From: Alitta virens
Taxonomy: Eukaryota > Annelida > Polychaeta > Phyllodocida > Nereididae
Direction of reading: 5' to 3'
DNA length: 64,000 bases
Assembly (NCBI GenBank): GCA_932294295.1
Contig: OW028574.1
Location: 14,332,215-14,396,214, forward strand
The notes beneath the pieces were generated by a model that ran no database searches, was not told the origin of the DNA, and worked only from the letters and a program-made list of their open reading frames with translations. Shown piece by piece: positions 51,001 to 61,440 of this stretch (positions are counted from its first letter, which is position 1; the number at the start of each line of letters is the position of its first letter). A program made the position numbers and the translations under genes.

Positions 51001-51917
51001 CAAGCCTTTTAAAATCTGTCGACACCAGTTCTTCAATACCTTGAGGTTGATTTTCTTGAAACGTTTGATATATCTGCAAAAAATATGCACAAAATGTTAG
51101 CGCAATCCGGACAATAAATACATCAACACAAATTGAGTTATGGGTTGGCACGAGCCCTTAAATTGTTCAAAGGATATTTTAGCATTATTCAGGCAAATGA
51201 CGGTTATGACAGATTGTAGACAGGTTAGTTTCAGCCTTCTCCGATTGTCAAAAGAACAACTAATTTCTTTTTCTAAAATTTCAACTTCATTTTGGATTTA
51301 GAACCTTTACATTGACAAAACAATGTGACCAATGGATTGCTTAATATTAATACTCAGCATTATTAGCATTACAAATATGTATACAAATTTAATGCAACAA
51401 ATATGAAATATAAACCTTGCAGGTAATTGCACCATCAAAGGGAACTACTGAAAATCCATTTTGTGTCTTACGAACTATTGAAAGGCTTGTTTATTTTGTG
51501 TCTTAATCAATGTTTAGCATGCAAACTATTTATCTTGAAAGCAAATAGGAAATCTTGAATTGTTCATATATTCACTTCAGGTAAAAACAGGCCCAGGTGG
51601 TTACCCAAGTTTGATTAACTGTTCAATGACCTAATAATACAACTGAGCTATGGAACTTAGAATATTTGGATTAAAAGGACATTAACTGAACATTGTTGAA
51701 GTGAGAGCTAATATTGCAGCAACACTTATGAAGTAACTTACGTTTTCAAAGTTCCTGAAGTCATAAGCTCTGTGACCAGCACAATAACTTTTCTTCCCCG
51801 TGGCGATAGTTCTTCCCATGAATCGTAGAATCTGACGATGTTTGGATGTTGTAAACCTTTCAGCATCTCTGCTTCTTCTCTGAATCTTTGTTTCTCGCTT
51901 TTGTTCCATTTTTTGTC
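25905..51917 (-). CDS. WNK: WNK (with-no-lysine) kinase, 5'-truncated by the window, 16 exons
   Basis: Chloride- and osmo-sensitive Ser/Thr kinase that phosphorylates SPAK/OSR1 to control SLC12 cotransporters. Join of 16 exons gives 7203 nt, 2400 visible residues and stop, with every junction in phase. Visible order: kinase domain from [20 protein letters not shown] (1-20), HRDLKCDN (95-102), DLG instead of DFG (116-118) with the chloride-site leucines L117 and L119, activation-loop serines S126 and S130 (human WNK1 S378/S382), GTPEFMAPE; first PF2/OSR1_C-like domain (about 215-310); second PF2-like domain (about 710-790); RFxV docking motifs near 1603 and 1685 and a KFTV variant near 904; Gln/His-rich tract (about 1256-1375); C-terminal helical Gln-rich region (about 1985-2060). 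Human WNK1 is 2382 residues. The exon with the glycine loop and the WNK catalytic lysine is upstream of the window, so the protein start is not seen. Invertebrates usually have one WNK, which would fit. Confidence 0.95.
27224..27403. mobile_element. 180-bp palindromic MITE in WNK intron N/O
   Basis: Inverted ends AATAGGGCTGATCAGTT and its near-perfect complement on the right. A further inner match covers CATGTGACC and its inverse, so most of the element can fold into a hairpin. Internal GATGTCAT palindromes repeat three times. The terminus resembles the TAGGGCTG end of the 33012 element. No clean target duplication was seen. Confidence 0.6.
27500..27624 (-). CDS. WNK: WNK visible exon N: start of C-terminal helical region (125 nt)
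   Basis: Acceptor ccaattcacag, donor GTATAA; phase 0 in, 2 out. Encodes [20 protein letters not shown] and [19 protein letters not shown], predicted by eye to be helical. Confidence 0.9.
27625..29493 (-). other. WNK intron between exons M and N (1.87 kb)
   Basis: GT..AG intron with a T-run at 29252-29274 and shorter A-runs. No transposon or exon was recognised. Confidence 0.75.
29494..32871 (-). CDS. WNK: WNK visible exon M: giant 3378-nt exon with RFxV motifs and Gln-rich tract
   Basis: Acceptor gtgttttgcag, donor GTTAGT, phase 0 on both sides, 1126 codons with no stop. Mostly disordered, rich in Gln, Pro, Ser and Thr. Carries SPAK/OSR1 docking motifs RFSV (codons 30579-30568) and RFQV (from 30333), each followed by a TVVK/TTVK tail like vertebrate WNK1. 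A KFTVTPV variant lies near 32675 and RxFSV near 29835. A Gln/His tract lies at about 31264-31620 with a pure CAG run of seven near 31272-31292. A single uninterrupted exon here matches the large central exons of other WNK genes. Confidence 0.95.
33012..33438. mobile_element. hAT-type miniature inverted-repeat element with 8-bp target duplication
   Basis: Perfect 14-bp terminal inverted repeats TAGGGCTGTACACC (33012-33025 and 33425-33438). Flanked by a perfect 8-bp direct repeat ATCAACAG at 33004-33011 and 33439-33446. An 8-bp target duplication and a TAGGGNTG-type terminus are hallmarks of hAT transposons. The 427-bp body has no coding frame but contains repeated GATACG/CGTATC motifs near the left end. 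It lies in the WNK intron between exons L and M and depends on a transposase encoded elsewhere. Confidence 0.85.
33799..34050 (-). CDS. WNK: WNK visible exon L: end of second PF2-like domain and acidic helix
   Basis: Acceptor cttttctcttcag, donor GTATGT, phase 0 on both sides, 84 codons. [20 protein letters not shown] and [12 protein letters not shown] complete the domain. A charged stretch ([20 protein letters not shown]) follows. Confidence 0.92.
34255..34480 (-). CDS. WNK: WNK visible exon K: second PF2-like (CCTL2) domain
   Basis: Acceptor ctaccttttcag, donor GTATGT; phase 2 in, 0 out. After a basic [18 protein letters not shown] stretch comes [20 protein letters not shown] and [19 protein letters not shown], which fits the conserved WNK pattern (VVECQL...VTFKF). 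In vertebrates this domain binds RFxV peptides or contributes to regulation. Confidence 0.94.
34740..34858 (-). CDS. WNK: WNK visible exon J2: linker before second PF2-like domain
   Basis: Acceptor cttgtgttatag, donor GTAGGC; phase 0 in, 2 out. Encodes [20 protein letters not shown] and [16 protein letters not shown]. Assigned from splice sites and exact phase with both neighbours. Confidence 0.85.
35387..35506 (-). CDS. WNK: WNK visible exon J1: short Pro/Ala-rich exon (40 codons)
   Basis: Found by splice signals: acceptor ctctctttctag, donor GTAAGC, phase 0 on both sides and open throughout. Encodes [20 protein letters not shown] then [20 protein letters not shown], matching the composition of its neighbours. 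It could be a cassette exon. Confidence 0.82.
35507..39608 (-). other. WNK intron between exons I and J1 (4.1 kb)
   Basis: Contains the 896-bp hAT-like element at 37255-38150. The rest is AT-rich with no recognised coding or RNA feature. Confidence 0.7.
37255..38150. mobile_element. Non-autonomous hAT-like element with internal CGTTGACA repeats
   Basis: Ends are inverted copies of CAGTGTTCCAGCTAGG (16 of 16 matching). Both subterminal zones contain GGGCATGG/GAGCATGG blocks and many copies of the motif TCGTTGACA or TCGTCGACA, one orientation on the left (37430-37645) and inverted on the right (37925-38075). CAGTG..CACTG ends are typical of hAT elements. The flanks share only TATGG, so an 8-bp target duplication is not confirmed. 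No transposase frame was found. It sits in the WNK intron between exons I and J1. Confidence 0.7.
39609..39914 (-). CDS. WNK: WNK visible exon I: linker (102 codons)
   Basis: Acceptor tatttgtacag, donor GTACCC, phase 0 on both sides. Encodes [40 protein letters not shown] and [14 protein letters not shown], ending PPPIVK. It is isolated by introns of 7.85 and 4.1 kb, so it is a candidate alternative exon. Confidence 0.85.
43690..43745 (-). repeat. Possible degenerate tRNA-derived SINE
   Basis: On the minus strand GAGGCCTAATGGTTAAGGC resembles an A-box region, and GGTTAGATTC a mutated B box 20-30 bases later. The match is weak. Confidence 0.33.
45815..45946. mobile_element. 132-bp fold-back element (MITE) in WNK intron H/I
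   Basis: Left arm 45815-45860 starts TACCGTAACGGAG; right arm 45901-45946 is its inverse with about four mismatches in 45, around a 40-bp loop that is itself partly self-complementary. Shared core GACAGGGCGGGTATTAT. No protein coding. Confidence 0.6.
47767..47976 (-). CDS. WNK: WNK visible exon H: linker
   Basis: Acceptor catttttccag, donor GTGAGT, phase 0 on both sides, 70 codons. Encodes [20 protein letters not shown] and a Pro/Gly/Gln-rich stretch ending SPFQTV. Being phase 0/0 it could be skipped without breaking the frame. Confidence 0.87.
48349..48482 (-). CDS. WNK: WNK visible exon G: Ser/Gly-rich linker (134 nt)
   Basis: Acceptor ttaccacag, donor GTGAGT; phase 1 in, 0 out. Encodes [19 protein letters not shown] and [17 protein letters not shown]. 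There is no recognised domain; it is assigned from splice sites and phase. Confidence 0.87.
48702..48981 (-). CDS. WNK: WNK visible exon F: end of PF2-like domain and linker
   Basis: Acceptor tatcttccag, donor GTAAAA; phase 0 in, 1 out. Completes the domain ([20 protein letters not shown]) with the basic VKRERERK helix. Then begins a low-complexity linker rich in Gln, Pro, Ser and Thr. Confidence 0.92.
49092..49159 (+). repeat. 34-bp perfect tandem duplication in WNK intron E/F
   Basis: Two identical adjacent copies of a 34-bp unit starting ACTTTTCACGTTTCAGCAG. Likely a recent slippage or duplication; no coding effect. Confidence 0.9.
49340..49562 (-). CDS. WNK: WNK visible exon E: first PF2/OSR1_C-like domain
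   Basis: Acceptor tttaacaacag, donor GTAATT; phase 2 in, 0 out. Starts with the last kinase helix ([12 protein letters not shown]) and continues into the autoinhibitory PF2-like domain: [31 protein letters not shown] and NPEEVAQDM. Confidence 0.95.
49962..50050 (-). CDS. WNK: WNK visible exon D: end of kinase C-lobe (89 nt)
   Basis: Encodes [18 protein letters not shown] and the [11 protein letters not shown] block. It was placed by eye from the WNK consensus and splice sites, since its open frame is too short to stand out. The acceptor is ttttcacag. The donor GTTCGT is the weakest in the gene, but the join to [10 protein letters not shown] is exact. Confidence 0.93.
50440..50597 (-). CDS. 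WNK: WNK visible exon C: APE region and C-lobe
   Basis: Acceptor gtttgcag, donor GTAAGT; phase 1 in, 0 out, 52 full codons. Encodes [30 protein letters not shown] and [11 protein letters not shown], close to vertebrate WNKs. Confidence 0.97.
50853..51073 (-). CDS. WNK: WNK visible exon B: catalytic loop and DLG
   Basis: Acceptor ttttttgcag, donor GTGAGT; phase 2 in, 1 out. Carries [28 protein letters not shown], and [11 protein letters not shown] where leucine replaces the phenylalanine of DFG. In human WNK1 the equivalent leucines L369/L371 help bind inhibitory chloride. SFAKSVIG holds the two activation-loop serines. Confidence 0.97.
51742..51917 (-). CDS. WNK: WNK visible exon A: kinase N-lobe (alphaC to hinge)
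   Basis: Acceptor catcttcag, donor GTAAGT, phase 0 in and 2 out. Encodes visible residues 1-59: [36 protein letters not shown] and [14 protein letters not shown], all strongly WNK-like. It begins exactly where human WNK1 exon 2 begins (after ...ELQ), so the missing upstream exon should correspond to the large vertebrate exon 1. Confidence 0.96.
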
Positions 51918-54900
51918 CTGAAGATGAAAGAAATTCATAATTATTTATATTTTTTAAATGCTAAAAAGACAAACACTTCAAATAGGTACAAATCCAAATC
52001 TTGACTTTATGAAAGTAAGCGCAGATGAAAACTATAGTCAATTTTGATTGAAATCCAAATGTTTTTATCGAAGACATTTTCTTAGGCATTCAGCTACTCA
52101 ATACCATGAGATAAAGAAAACAAGCCTTGTTGCAGCTATTTTGAGCTACATATATGGTCTCCAACAAATATTGACAGACATATCATTACATCACTGACAT
52201 TGACAAATATGACAGACCCATAATGAGGACAAATGGCATTTCACTCTCCACTTCTCCCAATATGCACGGCTATAGATAGAAGAACCCAAAACTTGCTTAG
52301 TTCTGGGCAAGACATTTGTATGCAACACAGCTGACAGGTAAATGGGTAAATATTGGCCGAGGTAAATCTCATGCAGCCAATAGGAAAGTAAGGCTGATCA
52401 GCACTTGGTTTCCACATGACTCGTTGCAATTTTCTCGTATGTCTAGCCAAGTTCAAGGTGATTTGGATGCCAATCTGAACATAGAGCACCATGATACCTT
52501 ATTAGGTCTGTATATACACTGGTACAGTGCAATTCACTATCCACTTAAAATATACTGAAATTCAAGGAATGAACAATCGCGCCTAACCATTATCCTAGTT
52601 GTCAGGACTTGTCAAATGGAAAATAACAATCAATTCCGGCCCATTTAATTCCAGATTGTCATTTAATGAAATTAGTCTGAAATGCAGTTGAAATCTCATT
52701 ACTATTCCCCACCACTCACGAGTCAGAAAGCAATATTGCAAACTAATATTACAGATGACATTCTGTTAGGAACCACATCGACTTCTCTTTCTATGATTGC
52801 TCCATCTTAAGTGCCTTTTTACCACATTCTGTCAGACAAAATCAATCATGCCCCACATTAGACCTAATATCAATAGTAGTTTTTCTCAGCAGCCAATCTA
52901 TACGCCAGTCTGAATGAATACTCTGGATTCAGATCCCATCTCCACTGGATTTGTAATGGTCAGATTTGTCGATGGACATTAAATGGAATGATGAATTATA
53001 TTGAAACAGGAGTGGAGTAGCAGCTGCATATTCTGTCCAATATGGCTGTGAAAGCTGATGTCCTTTTTGTACCGAAGGTTATTTATCAGGTGTCCATCAC
53101 TCCCAAGTTTCTTTGACCTGAGCAAATCAGGCATTACAGGAGATTCCACAATCAAAGAGTGCCAAAGGGTAGCTAAAGCAGTCTACAGATAAGACGTAAC
53201 AACCTTTTTATTTTTCACATTCGCATCAGAAGAAACAGTCAGGCAAAGTGGAACATTAGGAGTTCTCTGTATTTACTAGAAGATTCTAACACCAAGATGT
53301 GATAAACCAACACAGCTATTTTAGATTTCAAAATCTCATCAATGGTAAAAGCATTCAGCAATTTGCCCTTGTTGAAGGTCAATTGAACCAAAGCGGATCA
53401 ATTCAGCCTTCAGCTCAGACATTTTTAATGACTTGCCACCAATACATGCACCCACATGTCCTTGATTGGAGCTTTTGATGTCAGGAAGACATTATTCTTA
53501 TCTTCCAGAGCGTTGTTCTCCGCAATGCGACGCATCCCCAGGCCAAGCCAGGGGACAAATGGTTATTGATGAGAAGTAACAGAGAGAGAATTGCACGAAG
53601 CCGATCGCTCACGGAACGACAGGAACGACCTGCCGAGACATGGTGAGAATATTTCAGGATCTGCGTTGCGATTCAAGCCTTCTAATTAAAGGCAAGCACC
53701 ATGCTGGAGTGATTCAAATTTAAAAAAAGAAGAAGTTCCATTGATATTTTAAAACACTCCTAATTGAAGCTAATTTGCAGTGTTAAAATTACAACATTAC
53801 TGTCTTTACAGCAAATCACTAATAGTACATTTATAGGCCTATTCCATGGAGCTCAGATTATCGTTGGTGCCATGCCTATTTCAAAACAGCTAAAACATCT
53901 TTATTGCAGGCAGTTCTGAGCCTTTTACCCGTCTGCAATTGTATCATTAGAAGTAACTTCATCACATGGCAATCATTCATCACATGGAAATAGTGATGCT
54001 CAATGAAAAACAACAGATTGATTCCATTCACAATGCACTAACATTTCAGCATGTAATCAAGTGCACATCACTTAGTGATCACTCCTTTGTCACATGTATG
54101 TACACTCATTCACTTCTTCACCATGTTCACAATACAACGTAATACCGCCCCATAAATACTCCGTAATCCAATACTTCAATCAAGAAACCCACCATTGAAC
54201 ACCACACAAAGGATCTAGAGTGTGATTGGCCCATTCTCTACAAACTAACAGTAAAGGTTGATTAGCTTCTGCCTCATCCACTTTGCGTGGTTAATTCAGC
54301 GTGCATGGCATATGGTTAATGCCATTTGAAAATAATTTCCATAATCATGATAATTATTAATACCAATACATACAGAAGCATTCGTGCTAGGAAGACCAAG
54401 CAAGAACCACAATTATTTAATGCATACAATCCTCATACTGAACAGCCAAGACCAAGTTGGGTTTTCCCACACATCAAGGAGACTACAATATGATGCCAGC
54501 CAGCCCCACAATATAATGATATACAGCCAACACAAAAGACACAAAAAGATAAATTATGTTGTTATCGGCAATATATTTTCCACGATCTTAATTCAAGGAT
54601 CCGGTTATTCTGTGCTCATAAATGGGCAACTTGGCTCAGTTATCCCAGCAGGAGGCACTGCAGCCAACAGAGATACAGCATAATATGATGACGTCACCAT
54701 TTACTGTTTATCAGAGTTGATCTATATGGCCTCTGGTGGTAATTCAAGTTATTTATTGTTTAATTTTTAATACCATTGACACTGTAACACCAATTTACAT
54801 GCCTGAGAACATCTTTCAGGAAGTCTGGGAAAACATTCAAAAGATAGTCATAAAATTGAACTGTACATGTAATAAAATAAACATTAACTTAACTAAACAT

Positions 54901-57900
54901 TAACGCGGCTATAATGAAATTAATACTACAATTTTCACAACTGTTCGTCTAATCCCATCAATAAGCTTGCCAGCCTTCTCCCTCATATTATTGGATTTTG
55001 TTGAGCCGCCTGGGATTATCAAAATCTGGCTCCCTTCATCTGGCCAACCTCAGGCTTGAGGTGAAGTACAATATTTCATTAGGCTAAAATATAAATTCAG
55101 GAGTGCACATGGTCTTCACTACCACATGTCAGTGTTATATATTAACCAGACATTCTAAAATGTTACATTTCATATATAATTTTTTTCTGCTCCACTCAGC
55201 ACATTTTAACAACCATTTACAATGTATTTTTAACTCGTCTTTTCTGAGTGTTTCAGTCAGTAACTTTGTCTCAATTAACTAGTAACATCTGTGGCATTTA
55301 ATCCTAGAAATTGCTACATATTTGCAAGTGCATCCCTCTAACCAACACAACTGAAAATATTCCTCTTTAGCAATTTTGTTTGCATAAAGATGAGTTTAAT
55401 GATTTGATAGCTTCAAATGGATGCAATAAAGACAAATCATAACTTTTTCTCTTAAATTTTTTTTTCATTTATTAGAGTGGAGTGCATTGCAACAAATTAC
55501 ATAGCCACAATATGGCTGCATAAGCCAGACAGGATGACCTTTCTGTTATTAGGCCATGTACCGATTCAAAAAGTAGCAAGCTTAAAATGCAATTACAAGT
55601 CATTGCTGTCATAACAAATCCTTGTATCTAATCGCTAATAGTGGAATTCACGAAAGGTTCTATAATTTCCACCAGGTGGCTATGGCAGAATACTGCAAAT
55701 CTATTGGCAGTATTTTTACTGCATTTTAATGTATATTTGACATCTTATTCAGTTGATTTGTTTTTTTCCCAGAGAAAATTAGATTAATGTCTTGCTGAAT
55801 GCAGGGCTGCTCAGTGAAAAGACTCTAATGCAGGATCTTTTTACAACTTACCCTGAAATGTATTTTTGAGCCATGCTAAATATTACAATAAATGAGATAT
55901 TTATGGTTATTTGTAACAGTTATTCAGTATTTTCTTCCTATTCTCAGTAGTGAGGTGTATGCTTGTAGTACGAGCCTGTATTAAAAGTACATTAACTATA
56001 AACATATGATCATATCTAGTTATTTTAGACTCTAGGTACAAATAAGTGGTTTTAATAGTCAATCAGAGATACTCGATTTTTTAACATTGTATGTCTATTT
56101 AAAATTGAATTGATCTTTGTTTTTAGCATATCTGTGATATAATTTTACATGTTTTTCATTTCTAAACTTATGTACATGCATATGAAAGAGTTTGAATAAA
56201 TATTATATATATTGCTCCCTTTCCATACCTAACAATTCATACAATATGCTCTCATATTCAGCACACTTGAACCTGGATGACACAGATACATAAATTAGAA
56301 TAAAACCACAACACCGAGTTGATGTCACCGGTTGTGAACTGGAGCAGTGGGGCATGGAGAGAGGCCTGGGCAATCCATCACCTCAAGATGACTCTTTAAA
56401 GTGACTGTTGAAACAGTACAACACCCTATAGAAGACCATGGCTCCTAAAATAGATTGCTTAAAACACACCATTGATACCATTGGCACCAAATTATTTGCA
56501 TGTCTAGTCTCAAGGTCTCAGCATTGCAGCTAAGTTTGGGGTTATTCAAGTGAAGACTCCAATAAACCGAATAAAGAAAGAAAAAGGTGAATTACAAGTA
56601 AGCTATATAGTATATAGCCTCGTTATGTCACCTATGGCAGTATAGGTCACCGTGTTAAAGGGTGAAAACCTATAGGTCAAGTCTAGGGCAGTCTCAACTT
56701 AGGGTGAGAGTATACAGAAAGTTGACGTTTTGTTTTTCCTTTTCGTTATGTTCGATCTCTGGAAATTGTGTTTCTGGTTCATCCTTGGTTCAATTTCCAG
56801 GAAGAAATGCCACCTACACTGTCAAGTTTCAACTTCTGGAAATATTCATATCACTCAATTTGCAGTTGTACTTCCATACAATAGCCTCAGGTAGACTATG
56901 GCCTAAAAATACTGCTAAGCATAAATTTACTGTATAATCCAACATTTACCCATCCAAAACCAACGATCATTGGTCAACAATTACTCAACATCACCGCACA
57001 GCATCTGAAGTCAATCATCACTATGGATATCTTAGTTACAATAGCACACAAGAAATATACATGATTGCCTTTCTATATATAACCATGATAAAAACAACAG
57101 CCAGTCGCCTGCAATCCTTATAAATCACAAGTCACACAAATAGTCATAATATGGCAAGGTATACAATTTTAACTTAAGAGAGTGACCTACAATCTATATA
57201 ATATTTAATGTATTTGAACAATCCAGCATTTATTGTATATAATGGCCAATAAAAACAGACTGTTGAGTATTAAATGCAGATCGACTTAAGTGAACCGCAA
57301 ACTATGCATGTAACATAACTATTTATGCAGGTCAATAGGTATGGACCAGACATCAGCCATAGCCAACAGCCATATTCAATATAATATTACCTGAGGTCAT
57401 CCCGGGCTATACACGCATAAACATTTACAAATAAAATGTATGTTCATGCTCTGAGTAAATGATTGTTTAGTTCTATCATTTGGCCAAATTGGCCTAGAAT
57501 CGAGACGTACAATATGACTGACTGACTGATTGAAAGATAGACAGATTGATTGAAATACCAATATTTCGCAATACAAAAAGAACATACAACGGAATAGACA
57601 AATTAAAATTGTTTCATTCGGAACATCTGTGCTGTAAATACGATATTAAAATATTGTGATTGACCATAACTCCTACATTAATAGCTAATAGCTAGTCACC
57701 TAAATCAAAAAAACTTCTTCCCCCCCCCCCTTCCCAGTTTAACCTTGACAGGAAACTATGACAACCAACTATTGAGAACACCTTCCGTTGAAAAATATAA
57801 CAATGCATCAGCTGGTATTAATAGGAAAATGAAATCAGCAAAGGCCAAGGACGCTGACTTATTTGTGGAAGAAAACGAAAAATTTATCTATTTGGATCCA

Positions 57901-58289
57901 ACAAAAGCCTAGAAATACCAATTGACCGAATAAAGAGTCCAAGGCTGTTGAAGGATAGCTTCCAACATTGTCATTAAATTCGTGAAACGACCTTCAAAAA
58001 TGCAATTGCGAAATATCATCATTTTCAGTTTGCAAGTAGGTATAGCTTATAACATGCATTCGTGGGCATTCGTGGACGCTCCAACAATTAATTACGATAA
58101 AAATCGCACCTAAGACATCGATCTAATATTTAGAGACTCGTGAAATACCCATGATTCAGTAATTGAGCAATTGATGACCTATATGAGGAAACCACAGCCC
58201 TTAAAAGCTCTTTAGATTTCCTTTTGTTGACATTATTATTAGACAGACTGTAGATGTGGAACTTGTTAATAGAGCCAAAGAACTTGTAG

Positions 58290-58475
58290 CTGCCAGGTAG
58301 TCAAGTGGTTCAGCATGGTTAAGGTCAACACTTTCGAAGGTCCCAAGGTTCGAATCCTGGCTAGGGTACTCTTCATAAGAATGATAATGTACTTTGTACT
58401 CGGGTGTCAATATTGAGGAAAAAAAAAGACCCCACACATGGGGTACATGCGTAACACTAACACCCCTCATCAATC
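58290..58475 (+). repeat. tRNA-derived SINE relic
   Basis: Has a pol III A box TAGTCAAGTGG (58298-58308) and a perfect B box GGTTCGAATCC (58347-58357) at tRNA-like spacing. The acceptor stem does not pair, so it is not a working tRNA. An A-run and unrelated body follow. Confidence 0.6.
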
Positions 58476-59099
58476 AACCCTCGTAAGCAGCACGAACTTG
58501 CCTTAGAGGACTGCACTATACACCCTAATCCCGTTCCACCTGCAAGAACCTCATGAATACTAAAAAGGTAGCATTCGGATTTACCCAAAGAAAATACTTC
58601 AGAAAGTTAAAAAAAAAAAACATTACGTCATATTAATACTTCTGAAACGGTTAAGATTTTTGTCTTCTTATTACTTATGAAACTAACTACCCGTCTCATC
58701 ATCGTATTACCTAGGAATATCTAAATATTTCCAGGTATTACAAACGTGTGTAGCACTTGCGCAAACAACGAGACAGTTATGACAGTAGCATAGCCACCTG
58801 TCATCGACGTCATCACAACTCATTAGATCGAGTGTCGAAGTCGGTGCACGGTAATTTAAGACTGTGAAAGCAGTGAAACTTCAGCATCAAGAATGACAGA
58901 AAACTCCGGTAATATTCATTAAGAATCATCTCTCCAGGAACATTGTCAACAACTGACGTGGGTGGGTAGGTTTGCTGTCAAAATGTGTCACAATGGCGAC
59001 AACTTTTACCCGTCTCATGATAATTATATCGGATACCATTAATACACAGCCAATCAGCCAAACACTACATTTGCATGTATATGCATCGAAATAAAACCA

Positions 59100-59236
59100 T
59101 CTATCTATCTATAATCTCTCAGTGGATGACTAAAGGTTTTCTCATAAATAGCCCTTTCATAAAATCATGGATTTGAACCCACTACCACTGTTCGATCACC
59201 ACACGAGTGGCTTCAAACCACTGGGCCATCGAGTTG
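59100..59236 (-). repeat. tRNA-derived SINE relic
   Basis: On the minus strand, A box TGGCCCAGTGG (59228-59218) and B box GGTTCAAATCC (59179-59169). The tRNA stems are degenerate. A GATA-type simple tail follows at 59098-59112, as at many SINE 3' ends. Confidence 0.58.
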
Positions 59237-59713
59237 TAAGCCTAAACAAGATAGTTTATTCACTGTAGACGAATCCATATAACTGTTTATCACACTGCAT
59301 CTGAAGGACAGGATTCGCCAATATCTTCGACCACCACGTTGGAATAGGAGCTGCCCAGGAGCGGACCTTGACATGTCAAATGTGATTAGGGCTTGAGGAC
59401 TGCAAAGACAGATCACTGGTGGACGACTAACATCGCCAATAGACTGATAGAAAACATCCACCCACTGCGACACTGTCAGCAAGTACACAGCACACAAGAT
59501 CACCAGCAGGCAGTGTAGCTCATCAATTGAAACAAGACCAGATCACAAGACTGTTCCTATCAGTGAGAGTCAGAAATGTGATTACAAAAGTTGGTTGTGT
59601 AACTTATGCTATACCGAGGAAGTCGCTTCAGTGAAACTTCCTTGGTTATACAATATCTATTGAAGGTAGAGTCGGGTGAATTCAATTTCCCATACGCAAC
59701 ACTTGATCGATAG

Positions 59714-59743
59714 TGACGTCATCTAACCAGACCAGACTTCCGG
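59714..59743. promoter_or_regulatory. CRE palindrome plus ETS site in WNK intron 1
   Basis: TGACGTCA at 59714-59721 and ACTTCCGG at 59736-59743, followed by GTGACG. A second perfect TGACGTCA is at 60356-60363 and a CGACGTCA at 58805-58812. Possible internal promoter or enhancer. Confidence 0.3.
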
Positions 59744-61351
59744 TGACGCCATACCAGCCACAGCTGTCATGAAAATCTCATTTCCACAGAAACTGTGTCG
59801 ATGTACAGTGGAATTTACGCGTAACTCGGATGTTCAATTAAGACCAGCCAATACTGAGACCGTATATATCACCTGAATTCTGAGGACTCTCTTTATTTTG
59901 ACCTCCTCGGTGATTCTCGATTATCTTAATTGTGAGTTTACCCTTATGAAAGTGGCTAATGTTTACCCCCATACCAAGATCAAGATGCCTCTGTGTTTAT
60001 AGAAAGTTCAAATTGAGGATCTTCATGTATAGGGATACATATACTGCTGAAAGTGTGGCTTAACATATCTTTCACCTTTTAATTGCAATGAAACCATTAT
60101 TTGCTACTGATAATAGTTCCAGAACCCAGGGGATTGATTTGAGTAGCTGGATTTATTAGTTTCTAGCAGGCAACGTCGTAGGGCATTAATAACTGGCAAG
60201 CCACTTCCAATTAGTTTTACTGCGTGTAGTCAAATTGAACAGACTGTCAGTCTCATTGGCTAACCTCTGTGTTCTGTTCAATCCTTCGAATCAATGACGC
60301 TGCCTGCCATCCCCAAGCTTAACATTTAGCTTTGACATTTAGCCAGCTCTATACATGACGTCACTGATCCGCCAGTCCATGGTAGGCCAAGGTCAGTGAA
60401 AGCTCTATTGAAGGCCATTGTTCAATATTGGTGAAATACAATGTATTGGACAATTCGAAGTTGTAGAGTACATTTCAAAATATTAGTTGGGACTATTATC
60501 AATGATTATGCTTGGCAGCATTTATAAATACAAAAATAGCGGAAATTTCCAGAATTTTGGGAAAAATATAAATAGTATTTTAATAAATGTATCACGTCCT
60601 TAATGGCACCAAAGTTAAATAAAATGCACACATACTAATATGTACACTTTTAAAATTCTCATTTTCAATTTTGGAATAATTGTCCATGCATGGAAGCATA
60701 GTGGGTGAAATCAGGTGAAATCAGGGAGAAAAATGTAATTTAACCATTCTTTGGTACAGGGCAAAAAAACAGCTTTCCTGTAAATTTGTAATCAAGCCTT
60801 GAAGGGATTAATACCACCTTCCAGACTGCTATACGCCACACCCTTTAGTTATGTTAGTTTCGTCATGGGTTTGTCCATGGGGTTTGTCCATGGTTTCATG
60901 ACACTGTCAGAACACAATGCAATGTAACATACCAAACGTTCTGCTATTAACCCTCCTCCTCCCACCTCTTATCACATGAGGTAGATGCAACATACCTGTG
61001 TGTCTGTTGAGATAAACTGGACAAACTACCCTGCTGACCAGTACAGTACGAATGGCCACGGGAAAATCCCCATGTCTACAGCCATTACATAAACTTTCAC
61101 TTGTACCTTGGTATATGTAAATATTCCTAGCTTGTTCCATGGATATGACCAGCCAATTAACCAACAAAATTAATACACAAATGAACAAATATATCAAAAA
61201 TATAAATATAAATAAAACCGATAGATTGTATATAAACGAACAAAAGAATTAAGAACCAATTAACAACCAATGAATGTAAGAAAAAAATAAATAAATGGAA
61301 TGTTAACATACAAAGGAATTAATTAACAAACAAATGAACGAATCGAGGAAA

Positions 61352-61440
61352 TAACCAAACAACCAACCAACCAACCCAAGTTACCCAACCATCCAACCTT
61401 TTAACCAACCAACTTTTTAACCAACCAACCAACCAACCAT
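61352..61440 (+). repeat. (CCAA)n imperfect tetranucleotide repeat
   Basis: CCAA/AACC units interrupted by short TTTTTAA blocks, ending in CTATCTATGATAG. Confidence 0.85.

Noticed and set aside
58290..58372. Intact tRNA gene
   Set aside because: A and B boxes are good, but the acceptor stem does not pair and the T-stem has a mismatch. Classed as a SINE relic.
58894..58911. ATGACAGAAAACTCCG followed by GTAATA on the plus strand, like a short first exon
   Set aside because: Only a few codons and a weak donor, with no downstream plus-strand exon in the window.
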